Assembly: GCA_019187365.1 (NCBI GenBank) | Contig: JABARE010000004.1 | Span: 1-64,000 of the forward strand | Reading direction: 5' to 3' | Length of the DNA stretch: 64,000 bases | From: Saprospiraceae bacterium | GTDB lineage: Bacteria > Bacteroidota > Bacteroidia > Chitinophagales > Saprospiraceae | Part shown: positions 17,442 to 26,626 of the stretch, in pieces | Numbering within the stretch: the first letter of the stretch is position 1 | Layout: every line of letters begins with the position of its first letter | Translations under genes and position numbers: made by a program | Notes under the pieces: generated by a model | Told to the model about the DNA's origin: nothing | What the model saw: the letters and a program-made list of their open reading frames with translations, nothing else | Databases searched by the model: none

Positions 17442-18260
17442 ATGAATGAGGCTACTGGCATGAGGAGATGGCTTCCGGCATGGCTCAGAGCGGTTTTGAC
17501 CCCGCATTTTCTCTACTCCGAAGAAATGCGCGAAATCGTATTTGAGGGACGCAATAAGTCCTACGGGGCCTATGCTTTGCGCCGGTCTTATCCTCGGAAT
17601 TTTGCGTGGGGTCTGCTGCTTTCCATAGGGATCCTGGCCATTCTACTCACATGGCCTTTGATCTTCCACAAAAAATCCACCCCTGCTCTGGAAAAAATGA
17701 CGGAAGTTAGGCTCGATGCGCCCCCGCAACTGGCCATCCCCAAAGTGCGCAGTGAGCCCCCACCCAGACCAAAGCAGCAAAGCAATCAACTGCCGTCAAC
17801 GCGGGTAACACGGGATGAAGAAGTCCCGGAGCCTCCAAAGGATGCTCCGCAACCGCTTAACCCGGCAGACAGTTCTGCCCGGACCCAACAGGAAGAGGGC
17901 AATGGCCTGGACGACGAGAATGGGGACACCGTAGGAACTCCGGTGTTCGATTTTGTGGATGTCATGCCAAGCTTTCCCGGAGGGGACCGCGCACTTTTGC
18001 AACACATTCATTCCAGGTTGATTTATCCACCCGAAGCTGCGCGCGCCGCAGTGGAAGGGGTAGTATTGGTGTCGTTTGTGGTGGATGCCTACGGCAAAGT
18101 CCGGCAGGCTCGTGTGATCCGATCGCTGAGTCCGCAATGCGACGAAGAGGCCCTCCGGGTGGTTCGCACCATCCCCGACTGGATCCCGGGAAACCATCGC
18201 GGACGCAGGGTCAGTGTGCAGTTTAGGCTTCCCATCGAATTTAAGATGAGAAAGCATTAG
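17442..18260 (+). CDS. tonB: Energy transducer TonB
   Basis: 272 residues. An N-terminal cytoplasmic segment contains the Bacteroidota TonB motif REIVFEGRNKSYGAYALRR, then one membrane helix at about residues 51-73, a Pro/Gln-rich periplasmic linker (about 90-165) and a C-terminal TonB domain with MPSFPGG, LIYPPEAARAAVEGVVLVSFVVDAYGKV-type sequence (about 180-272). It passes proton-motive energy from ExbBD to outer-membrane receptors such as the SusC here. No exbB or exbD is adjacent. Confidence 0.88.
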   Translation: MNEATGMRRWLPAWLRAVLTPHFLYSEEMREIVFEGRNKSYGAYALRRSYPRNFAWGLLLSIGILAILLTWPLIFHKKSTPALEKMTEVRLDAPPQLAIPKVRSEPPPRPKQQSNQLPSTRVTRDEEVPEPPKDAPQPLNPADSSARTQQEEGNGLDDENGDTVGTPVFDFVDVMPSFPGGDRALLQHIHSRLIYPPEAARAAVEGVVLVSFVVDAYGKVRQARVIRSLSPQCDEEALRVVRTIPDWIPGNHRGRRVSVQFRLPIEFKMRKH

Positions 18261-18377
18261 CAAGACCCATAGCGCTTACCCTCTAAAGAAATGGGAAAAG
18301 GGATATATGCCCGTCCCCCGCGTTGACCTGCAATCCCCTTGGGTGCAGACGATGGCCAGGATGTCTTTAAGGATGAA

Positions 18378-19049
18378 TTAGACCCTTTGGGTGGTGCGCT
18401 CATTGCTTTTCTTCAGCCTTGTCCAGTAAAATAGTCCATAGCTGGCAAGAGCCAGGAAAACGAGAAATTCCAGGGCGATCAACAGGATGCCTTTATTGAA
18501 ATACAGGTACACGCAAAGCAGGTCGATGCCGATCCAGAGGATCCAGTTTTCCAGATACCGGCGGGCGAGCAAAAAATTCGCCAGTACACTTCCGACGGCC
18601 ACTGCAGAATCGGCATACGGAAATGCGGCTGCAACGAAAAACCATTGGGGAAACCAGATGTGAAGACGGGTCATGCACCAACCCATGACCGCACTTCCTG
18701 ACACGACAAAAACTCCACTGGCCAGGCGCATTTTGGCCGACATCCACTTGAGCGGAAGGGCGGCGCGGTGCTCCCTTTGCCAATGATGCCATCCATACAG
18801 GCCCATCCCGAAAAAATACACTTGAAGGAACATGTCGGCGTAGAGTTGGACGTGGTGGTAAATGAAAAAGGCCGAAAGGATGTTGACCAGCCCGACAGGC
18901 CAGCTGAGGATGTTTTCGCGAGCGGCAAGCCATACCGCCAGAACGCCGGAAAGTGCCGACAGCCATTCCAGGTGCGCGACGGGATAATTGAAAACGACAA
19001 ATGCCTCGTCAAACCAAAATTGGTCGATCTGGATCAAACCGCACCACAA
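18378..19049 (-). CDS. pnuC: Nicotinamide riboside / mononucleotide transporter PnuC
   Basis: 223 residues with about seven predicted membrane helices. Family marks are EWLSALSGVLAVWLAARENILSWP at the N-terminus, QLYADMFLQVYFFGMGLYGW in the centre, and NFLLARRYLENWILWIGIDLL, the C-terminal signature of PnuC. It imports an NAD precursor by facilitated diffusion. The gene starts 15 bp after the stop of the coiled-coil gene upstream, so the two likely share a transcript without an obvious functional link. Confidence 0.88.
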   Translation of the reverse strand: MWCGLIQIDQFWFDEAFVVFNYPVAHLEWLSALSGVLAVWLAARENILSWPVGLVNILSAFFIYHHVQLYADMFLQVYFFGMGLYGWHHWQREHRAALPLKWMSAKMRLASGVFVVSGSAVMGWCMTRLHIWFPQWFFVAAAFPYADSAVAVGSVLANFLLARRYLENWILWIGIDLLCVYLYFNKGILLIALEFLVFLALASYGLFYWTRLKKSNERTTQRV

Positions 19050-19064
19050 CTGCGGGACAAATGC

Positions 19065-20039
19065 CTATTTGAGTTTTTTTGAGTCGCTGCCGACCAGGTA
19101 GCCCTTATTGAAAACTTCTATCTGGTAAACGCCTGCAGAAAAACCGCCGGGATTTTTGAAAGATCCGCAGATCTTTTTTTCGTCGTTGGCGTACTGGGTG
19201 GAGGCCCGGGCTGAATATTTTATGAGCTCGCCGCTTTCGTCGTTGCGGATCATGCCCGAACCCTCGGATTCAATGGATTGGGTTTCGCCGGTGGGGGAGA
19301 TGATGCGAATGTAAAAATTCTCGACCCCCGATTCGGCATTCTTGTTGACCGTTGTCTTGAAACACACTTCAATGAAATCGGTTTCCGCTGCTTTGGAAAC
19401 GCCTTTGGGCTTTTTTCCTTCGCGTTCCTGGTATGCTTCTACATCGATTTTGGCAACGGGAATGGCGGTGGCGCGATTATACCGGCGACTCAACTGGTCC
19501 TTCTCTTTGGAAAGCGCTTCTTTTTCACTGGTGAGGGATTCCCGGGTCTGGGTGAGCTGCTGGTTTTCTTCTGACTTCATCTGGACCTCACGGGTCAGAC
19601 TCTGTTTTTCCTGTTCGAGGGTGCCTTTCTGTTGAACCAGTTGCTCGTTCTCGGCTTTGAGGCGGTTGATCTCGGCAATGTACTCCTGGGTTTTGGATTT
19701 CATCTGATCCATCTCCCTGCGGGCCAGCGACAAATTTTTGCTGTCGCGCAGCAGTCCGCTGATCTTCTCTTTCTGGATTCGCAGTTCCTCTTTCTGGGTA
19801 TCGATGATGCGGTTGAGTTCCTCGTTGTTTGTCTTCATGTCGTTGAGGTCCGAAATCGACTGCTGGAAATCCTTTTCCAGCTTGGCCTTGGCATCTTCGA
19901 GCTCGACGAGTTCCGTTTCTTTGGCGAGGTTGTCCTTTTGAAGTTTGGAATTGTTGACGAATTGGTAGACGTTCAGCCCAAACAAGCCCAGAAGGGCGAT
20001 GATCACCAGGGCCTTGATGTTTTGATTGGAATTTGCCAT
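19065..20039 (-). CDS. Membrane-anchored coiled-coil protein of unknown function
   Basis: 324 residues. A short N-terminus is followed by one membrane helix (about residues 9-26, ALVIIALLGLFGLNVYQFV). Residues about 30-190 are a long, charged coiled coil rich in Glu, Lys and Gln. The last 120 residues form a probable beta-rich domain (FIEVCFKTTVNKN..., FYIRIISPTGETQ, GVYQIEVF). By topology it should project into the periplasm. Such proteins recur in Bacteroidota without assigned function; a structural or scaffolding role is only a guess. Confidence 0.75.
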   Translation of the reverse strand: MANSNQNIKALVIIALLGLFGLNVYQFVNNSKLQKDNLAKETELVELEDAKAKLEKDFQQSISDLNDMKTNNEELNRIIDTQKEELRIQKEKISGLLRDSKNLSLARREMDQMKSKTQEYIAEINRLKAENEQLVQQKGTLEQEKQSLTREVQMKSEENQQLTQTRESLTSEKEALSKEKDQLSRRYNRATAIPVAKIDVEAYQEREGKKPKGVSKAAETDFIEVCFKTTVNKNAESGVENFYIRIISPTGETQSIESEGSGMIRNDESGELIKYSARASTQYANDEKKICGSFKNPGGFSAGVYQIEVFNKGYLVGSDSKKLK

Positions 20040-20146
20040 GACGCTGTCGTTTTGCTTTGAAAACGCGTAAAGTTACTCAAAATGGTGCATAAGACATTAT
20101 ATTCGTTGGATAGAACGACAGATTCCAGGTACCAAAGCCAACTGCC

Positions 20147-20860
20147 ATGAACCTAAACCACATTTTGTTTTTCGACATCGAAACCGTCAGCGGCTCTGCC
20201 CATTACGAAGACCTTGACGACCGGTGGAAAAAGCTGTTTGCAGGCAAAGCACGGTATTTTCAGGAGCGTGAGCCCCATAAAGAAATGGCACAGCTCTACC
20301 GCGAGCGGGCAGCCATATTTGCTGAATTCGGCAGGGCCGTGTGCATCGGAGCAGGCTTTTTTCATAAGGACCAATTGCGCATTAAAACTTTTGCCGGACC
20401 AGATGAAGAGATCTTGTTGCAGGAATTTTTTGACCTGCTGAATCAGCACTTTAACCAGACGGACCGACACGTGCTTTGCGGACACAACATCCGGGAATTC
20501 GACGTGCCATACCTTTGCCGCCGGGCTCAGGTGCATGGCATACCCCTTCCTTCCCTGCTCGACGTTTCGGGCCGCAAGCCCTGGGAAGTAAAGCATCTCG
20601 TCGATACCATGGAGCTGTGGAAATTCGGGGACATCAAACACTACACTTCGCTGGACCTGTTGTCGGCTTGTCTCGGATTGGAAAGCCCTAAGGAAGATAT
20701 GGACGGGAGCCAGGTGCACGATGTGTTCTACGAAAGTGAGGACATCGAACGCATCGCGCGGTATTGCGCCACCGACGTTTGGGTCACAGCCAACGTTTAC
20801 CTGCACCTGCACCGCCAACCTACCATCCGCTTGGAAAATGTTTACTTTATTGATAAATAA
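20147..20860 (+). CDS. PolB-like 3'-5' exonuclease family protein
   Basis: 237 residues. The DEDD exonuclease motifs are visible: FFDIET (Exo I, Asp and Glu), LCGHNIREFDVPYL (Exo II, Asp) and YCATDV (Exo III, Asp). This matches the 'predicted 3'-5' exonuclease related to PolB' group, a stand-alone proofreading-type nuclease common in Bacteroidota. It should remove nucleotides from DNA or RNA 3' ends; the true substrate is unknown. No polymerase domain is attached. Confidence 0.87.
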   Translation: MNLNHILFFDIETVSGSAHYEDLDDRWKKLFAGKARYFQEREPHKEMAQLYRERAAIFAEFGRAVCIGAGFFHKDQLRIKTFAGPDEEILLQEFFDLLNQHFNQTDRHVLCGHNIREFDVPYLCRRAQVHGIPLPSLLDVSGRKPWEVKHLVDTMELWKFGDIKHYTSLDLLSACLGLESPKEDMDGSQVHDVFYESEDIERIARYCATDVWVTANVYLHLHRQPTIRLENVYFIDK

Positions 20861-20959
20861 ATTACAACATATTAAAAAAAATATTCATAACTTTACAGTG
20901 GCCTTTGCACCGACTGGGCGAAGGTCTTCAAAACCCTCAAAAAACTCCGCGCCGGGCTC

Positions 20960-21853
20960 ATGTTGCGAAGTGCTTTACTTGCTGTTACATCGGTTGCCGT
21001 GGGCACCATCTTGCCGGCGCAGGATTGCATCGACACCGTACAGCCGTCGGTGACCATTCTCAGCAAAGAGATGCTGGATGCCCCGGATTGTTTGTTCACG
21101 GTCCGCTTTTGTCTGCGCAAAACCGATGGAGATGCAGATTTCATCGACTACACCGTGATCCACAGCTATGGAGCCATCGTCCGGACGGTGGGCGTTGCCA
21201 ATGTCCCTCCCGGCACGGTGATCTGCCAGGATTTTACTTTTGTCGCCGAATGCGATGCGCATGCCAGCTTCCTGGCAGAGGCACGGCGCCAGGATACGAC
21301 GCTCTGCGGTACGGTGTATGCATTTGCCAGTCTTCCCCTCCGGTTGCTTTTTTTTCGGGGCGAGGTGCTGGATGAAGGAAAAGTCTTCCTGCAATGGCAA
21401 ACGGCCCGGGAGGAGAATGTATCTCACTTCGAAGTCTTGGAGGGTTTTGACGGCAAACAATTTTCGTCGGCAGCTCGCGTGGAGGCAAAAGGGAAGGGAG
21501 ATGTCCCCTCAACCTACCATCACATATGGAGTCTGCCAGATGATGCTGTGGCCAGTGAGGTTTTTTTTCGTTTGAAAATGATCGATCGCGACGGAAAACA
21601 TGGATACAGTCAATTGTTGCACCTGGACTTGGGAGAAGGGCCAGGGCTGACTGCTTACCCGGTTCCGGCAAGCCAGCAACTCTGCATCAGCAGCCCCCGC
21701 ACATTTTATTCAGCAGCCACTGCGGTCGATCTTCTGGGGCGCACGACTCCGCTGACATCTTCAGATGACAACTGTTACGACATCCGAATGCTATCATCCG
21801 GCTTTTACCGGTTGCAGCTTGGGCATCGGTCGATCCCTTTTTGGGTGAGGTAA
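20960..21853 (+). CDS. Secreted protein with T9SS C-terminal domain, unknown function
   Basis: 297 residues with a signal peptide ending at about ILPAQ (residue 21). Six Cys are spread over the N-terminal 110 residues. From about 135 comes the common Bacteroidota T9SS spacer domain (VFLQWQTAREENVSHFEVLEGFDGKQF), followed by the sorting domain (LTAYPVPASQQL ... MLSSGFYRLQL). It should be exported and attached to the surface. The N-terminal part is not recognised. Confidence 0.78.
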   Translation: MLRSALLAVTSVAVGTILPAQDCIDTVQPSVTILSKEMLDAPDCLFTVRFCLRKTDGDADFIDYTVIHSYGAIVRTVGVANVPPGTVICQDFTFVAECDAHASFLAEARRQDTTLCGTVYAFASLPLRLLFFRGEVLDEGKVFLQWQTAREENVSHFEVLEGFDGKQFSSAARVEAKGKGDVPSTYHHIWSLPDDAVASEVFFRLKMIDRDGKHGYSQLLHLDLGEGPGLTAYPVPASQQLCISSPRTFYSAATAVDLLGRTTPLTSSDDNCYDIRMLSSGFYRLQLGHRSIPFWVR

Positions 21854-21953
21854 AGGGCAGCCGCGAAAGGAGCCAGGAAAATCCAACCGAATTGATTAGT
21901 ATTGCGGTAAATCGCCAGGGGGTAAATAAGATCCTGCGGTTTACAATGGACGT

Positions 21954-22622
21954 ATGGCTTTGATCGCACCTTCCCTGCTCAGCTGTGATTTTCTCCGAAT
22001 CGGAGAAGAACTCAAATGGCTGGATCAATCTGAAGCGGACTGGATCCATCTCGACGTCATGGATGGGCGTTTTGTTCCCAACATTTCTTTTGGCCTTCCC
22101 GTGATTTCTGCGGTACGCCGCGCGACCAGCAAGCCGATGGACGTTCACCTGATGATCGTCGAACCCGAAAAGTACGTGGAGGCTTTTCGCGAGGCGGGCG
22201 CTGACCACCTCACCGTGCACGTCGAGGCCTGCCCACATTTGCACCGGGTGATCCAGAAGATACACGCCTGCGGTGCGAAGGCCGGGGTCGCACTCAATCC
22301 GCACACCCCCGTCAGCAGCCTTTATGATGTGCTAGAGGATGTAGACATCGTTTGCATGATGTCGGTCAATCCCGGTTTTGGCGGACAGAAATTCATATAC
22401 CGCACCCTCGAAAAACTCCGCACCCTCGTTGCGGAAATCCATTCGCGCAACCTCAACACCCTCGTCGAGATCGATGGCGGTGTCGGACTTCAAAATGCAG
22501 AGGTGATCTCCGGGGCGGGTGCAGACGTACTCGTGGCCGGCAATGCCGTTTTTGCAGATCCCGACCCGGCAGGGGTGGTTCGCCAGCTTAGGCAGCTCTC
22601 GTCTGCAAGGTTTGAATTTTAA
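21954..22622 (+). CDS. rpe: Ribulose-phosphate 3-epimerase
   Basis: 222 residues, a full-length TIM-barrel enzyme interconverting ribulose-5-phosphate and xylulose-5-phosphate in the pentose phosphate pathway. Metal-binding and catalytic stretches are intact: LSCDF, WIHLDVMDGRFVPN, VHLMI, MSVNPGFGGQKFI, VEIDGGV and the phosphate-binding GADVLVAGNAVF. Stands alone between two T9SS cargo genes. Confidence 0.94.
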   Translation: MALIAPSLLSCDFLRIGEELKWLDQSEADWIHLDVMDGRFVPNISFGLPVISAVRRATSKPMDVHLMIVEPEKYVEAFREAGADHLTVHVEACPHLHRVIQKIHACGAKAGVALNPHTPVSSLYDVLEDVDIVCMMSVNPGFGGQKFIYRTLEKLRTLVAEIHSRNLNTLVEIDGGVGLQNAEVISGAGADVLVAGNAVFADPDPAGVVRQLRQLSSARFEF

Positions 22623-22759
22623 GGCGGCAATCCTCATTTCGCTGCCTCCTGCTTAGCAGCGTGGGCAGGCAATGGGCTCTTGGGCCATCTCAAAAAAAAT
22701 TAGGGCAACCACCTTTTCCTTATCTTTATAGACCCGGGGACAACAAAAGTGGTCTTGTT

Positions 22760-23761
22760 ATGAAGAACTTCAAGAGAAAGATGCGCTTACTGACAGCGGG
22801 CATATTGACGATTCAGTCTGCTGTCTTCTTATATGCACAGGATTGCAATCAGGATACCGTCGCGCCGGTTATTGTTTGCCGGGATTCCCTTGCTTTGAGC
22901 CTTGGATGGTGTGGAACGGAGAAGATATTGGCTATGAGTTTTTTGTTGAGAGCTGAGGATAGCTGTCCGTTTGTGATCTCATTCGATAAGGATCGCAACT
23001 TTCCTGGCAAATATTATACGGAATTCTATGCCGAATATGGCGATCAGAATTACATTCCAATTTACGTCACGGATTCTTCAGGCAACCAAAGTAGTTGTCA
23101 GAGTTTTTTTTACCATTCCAACAGGCGATATTATACTGGGATCGGAATTGGGCTCAACCTATATACCGAATTTTTCCGGAACGACTGGGGTCACTTTATT
23201 CTTAGCATTCAGGACAAAAAAAGGCAAGTTCATTCGGCAAGCATTGATTTGTTGCAGGGTGGCATCATTGCAATTCCGGTAAGCGATATCATAGAACCAG
23301 ATAGTGTAATAATAAGCTTCTGGGATCCTGATAACACGATGCCGTCTTTGGTCAGTTCTGCTGACGTCGTACAAATTTTAAAACACATTGCCGGCATCCA
23401 CAGCCTCCGGGGAACCAGCAACGAGTGGACAGCAGATATGAATAACGACGGTATACTGGATATCCGGGATGCCAAAATACTCACTGCATACCTGTTTAGC
23501 GGGGATTGGGACGAAGCGGCTTACGGTCCAATGTTTTATGCGGCTTTTTTGGATGACCAGTGGGGCCCCGTTTCTACCCGGGGAGTTCCATACGGCCAAA
23601 ATGCCTATCCCGGAAGAGTTTACAGGATCGCTTTGGATCAAAAGGGCAACATCAACCACCAAGTTCCCGTCCGCACGGAGGCTGCCGACGAAAAGATGGT
23701 CAATTTTCCCGGCCCATCCGTGCATTGGAGGGCTTTTGACCGGGAATTGCTGCCCGGGTAG
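22760..23761 (+). CDS. Dockerin-type secreted protein, N-terminal part of an interrupted gene
   Basis: 333 residues from ATG 22760, which is followed by a signal peptide (MKNFKRKMRLLTAGILTIQSAVFLYAQ); a TATCTTTA element at 22721-22728 supports this start. The N-terminal part resembles an HYR-like extracellular sandwich (DTVAPVIVC...). Residues about 195-255 form a dockerin type I-like pair of calcium loops (SSADVVQILKHIAGI, DMNNDGILDIRDAKIL). The frame ends at TAG 23759-23761, but the same frame continues at once into a sequence that completes a typical cargo protein (next entry). I read this as one gene broken by a nonsense change. Confidence 0.75.
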   Translation: MKNFKRKMRLLTAGILTIQSAVFLYAQDCNQDTVAPVIVCRDSLALSLGWCGTEKILAMSFLLRAEDSCPFVISFDKDRNFPGKYYTEFYAEYGDQNYIPIYVTDSSGNQSSCQSFFYHSNRRYYTGIGIGLNLYTEFFRNDWGHFILSIQDKKRQVHSASIDLLQGGIIAIPVSDIIEPDSVIISFWDPDNTMPSLVSSADVVQILKHIAGIHSLRGTSNEWTADMNNDGILDIRDAKILTAYLFSGDWDEAAYGPMFYAAFLDDQWGPVSTRGVPYGQNAYPGRVYRIALDQKGNINHQVPVRTEAADEKMVNFPGPSVHWRAFDRELLPG

Positions 23762-23770
23762 AGCTATAGT

Positions 23771-24376
23771 ATGCCATTGCTCTTGTCTGATGCAAGGAGT
23801 TTTTGGGGCATACAAACCGCCCTGGCCTTTGATACGAATAAAATCCGGGTTGTACGGGTGAGCGGGCGGACCGAAAATGCTTACCGTTTGTACTCAACGA
23901 TACTTCCGGGACAGATACGTTTTGCATTGGCCAATTTATTCAACCAGAATGTAACAGGAGGATTATCGGAAATGGTCATTGACCTGGTCGCGAAGGAAAG
24001 ATGCAAACTCAGCAAAGTGCTTGCTATTGGAGATGCCGGTATGTCTTCCTTTTTATTGAACGAAAACAATGATCCCTATCCCGTTCAACTCCGGGTGGAA
24101 AAGCTAAAAATGGCACCGGGCGAGGAGTGGCGGCCACCTAAAATCAATGTTTACCCCAATCCACCCAACGGCAGGCTGAACATTGAACTCCAGGACCCTT
24201 GCGTCGAGCCCTGTCAATGGGTACTTTACGACGGGCTGATGCGTCCTTTGGCCAGCGGGCAGACAGAGGGATCCGGAGCATGGCTGGAGCTGAGGCCCGA
24301 GTGGAAGGGAACCTGCTGGCTGGTCATAAGCGGGAACGGGCAACGGTTGGGGGTGAAGGCCCTTATCTTGGAATGA
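23771..24376 (+). CDS. C-terminal part of the interrupted dockerin gene, with T9SS domain
   Basis: 201 residues from the first Met after the in-frame TAG; it has no signal peptide of its own, so it would not be exported alone. It begins in the middle of a cohesin-like sandwich (WGIQTALAFDTNKIRVV, GQIRFALANL) and ends in a T9SS sorting domain (INVYPNPPNGRLNIEL ... GVKALILE). The layout signal - dockerin - cohesin-like - T9SS is a common whole-protein form in this phylum. Whether a read-through product is made is unknown; a sequencing error is also possible. Confidence 0.65.
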   Translation: MPLLLSDARSFWGIQTALAFDTNKIRVVRVSGRTENAYRLYSTILPGQIRFALANLFNQNVTGGLSEMVIDLVAKERCKLSKVLAIGDAGMSSFLLNENNDPYPVQLRVEKLKMAPGEEWRPPKINVYPNPPNGRLNIELQDPCVEPCQWVLYDGLMRPLASGQTEGSGAWLELRPEWKGTCWLVISGNGQRLGVKALILE

Positions 24377-24423
24377 ATACGCGGATAGGCCAAGAATCAT
24401 TTTAGCTTTTGAATGAATCATTG

Positions 24424-24431
24424 TATTTTTG
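24424..24431 (+). promoter_or_regulatory. Promoter -7 element TATTTTTG upstream of rpsP
   Basis: TATTTTTG matches the Bacteroidota -7 consensus TAnnTTTG exactly; a T-rich TTTT lies about 20 bp upstream in the -33 position. The distance to the rpsP start is 75 bp, leaving a plausible leader. Inferred from motif only. Confidence 0.55.
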
Positions 24432-24506
24432 CGCCCCAAACTGTCGGCAGAGCCTGCTTTTCAGGGTAAGCCGATAGAGGTCTAACTTTTATAAAACATC
24501 GAATAA

Positions 24507-24959
24507 ATGGCCGTTAAGATCAGACTTCAGCGCAAGGGACGGAAGAAAGCTCCCTTTTACCACATCGTGATAGCCGACGCCCGCTCGCCGCGGGACGGCA
24601 AATTCATTGAGAAACTGGGGATGTACAACCCAATTACCAAGCCCGCCACTGTAGAGATTGACCGCGATAAGGCTTTTGAATGGCTGATGAAGGGGGCGCA
24701 GCCCACCGATACAGTCAACGCCATATTGCGGTACAAAGGGGTGCTCCACCGCAAACACTTGCAGCGTGGCGTGGCCAAGGGTGCCCTCACCCAGGAGCAG
24801 GCCGACGCCCAATACCTGGCCTGGATCGAAACGAAAGAGAGCAACATTGCCCAAAAGGTAGACGCCCGCCGACAGGAGCTTGCCGATTTTCACCGCAAAG
24901 TCAGTGGTGAAATGAAGGCCGAAAGCAAACCGGATGCCGAAAGCCAGGAGGAAGAATAA
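24507..24959 (+). CDS. rpsP: 30S ribosomal protein S16
   Basis: 150 residues. The first 80 are classic bS16 ([39 protein letters not shown]). The remaining charged tail, about 60 residues rich in Glu, Lys and Gln, is the extension usual in Bacteroidota. It binds 16S rRNA during assembly of the small subunit. rimM and trmD, often its neighbours in other bacteria, are not adjacent. Confidence 0.96.
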   Translation: MAVKIRLQRKGRKKAPFYHIVIADARSPRDGKFIEKLGMYNPITKPATVEIDRDKAFEWLMKGAQPTDTVNAILRYKGVLHRKHLQRGVAKGALTQEQADAQYLAWIETKESNIAQKVDARRQELADFHRKVSGEMKAESKPDAESQEEE

Positions 24960-25096
24960 AATTTTTACCCAGTACCGATTATTAGTTTTTAATTATAATA
25001 TTTTTAATAAATTCGAAATTTAAGTACTAATTTTCGAAATTATTTGAAATATTTACGAACCTGGATGGGCTGAGTTTCCTCCGGGTTTCGTCATTC

Positions 25097-26509
25097 ATGG
25101 ACAATCAATTTAGTGCGATGCAGTCATTATTGCCAGATTACAAGGAGCGCCTTCAGGCGGTTGCGGAACTCATTCAATCGTCTGACGAATTGTCAGCGTA
25201 CCTCGACGAGGAAACGCCGGAGTTGTACAAAGTCCTACAGGATACCTATGAACCCATGGTCGCTGAGATCTATCATGAGGTGGCCGACCACCATCCCTTG
25301 CAACTTCCGGAACTCGAGCGCGTGTTGCTCAATCCCTTTTTTGAAGGCCTCTTTCAGCCTCGGATCCTTGGCTATTGCGTACTGCGCGGCGAACTCAACG
25401 AACAATACAAGTACGTCCGTCCTCAGGAAACGTTTCGGCAATTTCTTTTGGCCATTGCCAACTCCGCAAATTTCGACGTCATAAAGCAACGCATCGGTCA
25501 AACGGTGCAACTCGGTTTTGCCTTAAGCAGCGACATCTGGATAGCCAACCTGATGGAGCAAATCGAAAACAAAAAGGTCAGGGCCTATTTTCAGTCCATG
25601 ATACACGACCGTTTCCGGGATGTCGGAGCCCGCAAGTTGTTGCTGGAGCGATATAAAAATCAATTCCAGCAATACAACTTTTTCTACGCCAAATTCCCGG
25701 AAAGTGCAAACGAGTTGCAGGTAGAATCTGCCTCCCTCCGCCATTTTTTACTAAGCCGCATTTCATTTCGTGCCAGCCACGACAGCTACATCGAAGAGAT
25801 TCATAAACTCATTGCGCAAAAATCCTTTTTTAAGGAACCGGATTTTATTGAGATCATTTCCATCATATCCAACTTCATCCACCTCAATCAAACAGAAACA
25901 CAGCACCTGGCCAATGCGCTCAATGCCTGCCGTTACGAAAACCCACAGTTCAACCAACTCTATTTCAGGTTCTTGAAAAAGGCATACCGGGAAGATATGC
26001 AGATGGGGGAGGAAACAGACCGCAAATTTTTCAGCCTGCTCAACCGAAACGAGGGAGACGATCTCATCCGGTATTACACCCTCATGGCCACCATTCACGA
26101 TAAGGGATTTGTCCACGAGGACACCCTCGACGCGGTGAATGCCTTCTATAGCCAGTACGAGGGAATGTCCGTCATCAATGAGTGCCTGCGATTGGCCATC
26201 CTGCAAATGTTCCGGAACGTAGTGACCAATCTCAGCGAGCCGGAATATCCATCGTTCTTTGAGTTGTTAAGGGTTTTCAACAATTACATGAATGTTTTCG
26301 GCAACAGCGCCTTTGACCAGGAAACCAAGGGCATGTGTCTCGATTTCGTCCGGAAACTCATGGCTTTCTACCGCGACAAGCGAAGCAAGGAATACCAGGA
26401 AATCAAGCGGGCGGTCAGCAGCCAGTTCGTCGAGTGCAACTTCCTGACAGAAAGGGAGGTGGTCGAACTCTTTAAGATCAAGCGCAAGAAGAAGGAAAAG
26501 GCCGAATGA
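25097..26509 (+). CDS. Conserved-looking helical protein of unknown function
   Basis: 470 residues without signal peptide or membrane segment; a cytoplasmic protein that appears almost wholly alpha-helical, with many Leu/Phe/Tyr spaced as in repeat solenoids (for example EPDFIEIISIISNFIHLNQTE and EYPSFFELLRVFNNYMN) and a Lys-rich C-terminus (FKIKRKKKEKAE). I do not recognise a named domain. Codon use and composition match the neighbours. It follows rpsP after an AT-rich gap of about 137 bp and precedes the SPOR gene. Confidence 0.7.
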   Translation: MDNQFSAMQSLLPDYKERLQAVAELIQSSDELSAYLDEETPELYKVLQDTYEPMVAEIYHEVADHHPLQLPELERVLLNPFFEGLFQPRILGYCVLRGELNEQYKYVRPQETFRQFLLAIANSANFDVIKQRIGQTVQLGFALSSDIWIANLMEQIENKKVRAYFQSMIHDRFRDVGARKLLLERYKNQFQQYNFFYAKFPESANELQVESASLRHFLLSRISFRASHDSYIEEIHKLIAQKSFFKEPDFIEIISIISNFIHLNQTETQHLANALNACRYENPQFNQLYFRFLKKAYREDMQMGEETDRKFFSLLNRNEGDDLIRYYTLMATIHDKGFVHEDTLDAVNAFYSQYEGMSVINECLRLAILQMFRNVVTNLSEPEYPSFFELLRVFNNYMNVFGNSAFDQETKGMCLDFVRKLMAFYRDKRSKEYQEIKRAVSSQFVECNFLTEREVVELFKIKRKKKEKAE

Positions 26510-26595
26510 ATTGACGAACTGCCGTCCTGGCACTCTCCGGTTTTAATGTTATGGGCAATGTGATGCCGGCTGCGCCCTGCTGCGCAATGTTTGTT

Positions 26596-26603
26596 TATTT
26601 TTG
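26596..26603 (+). promoter_or_regulatory. Promoter -7 element TATTTTTG for the SPOR-kdsA operon
   Basis: Exact TAnnTTTG match. It lies inside the first codons of the longest open frame (ATG 26591), so that ATG would be upstream of the transcript start. This argues for the GTG at 26627 as true start of the next gene. Confidence 0.5.
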
Positions 26604-26626
26604 ATCCGCTCAAGAAGGTCCTGACA

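Noticed and set aside
24960..25096. AT-rich gap behind rpsP considered as an RNA gene or terminator
   Set aside because: No stable hairpin or T-run follows the stop codon, and no known RNA signature was seen.
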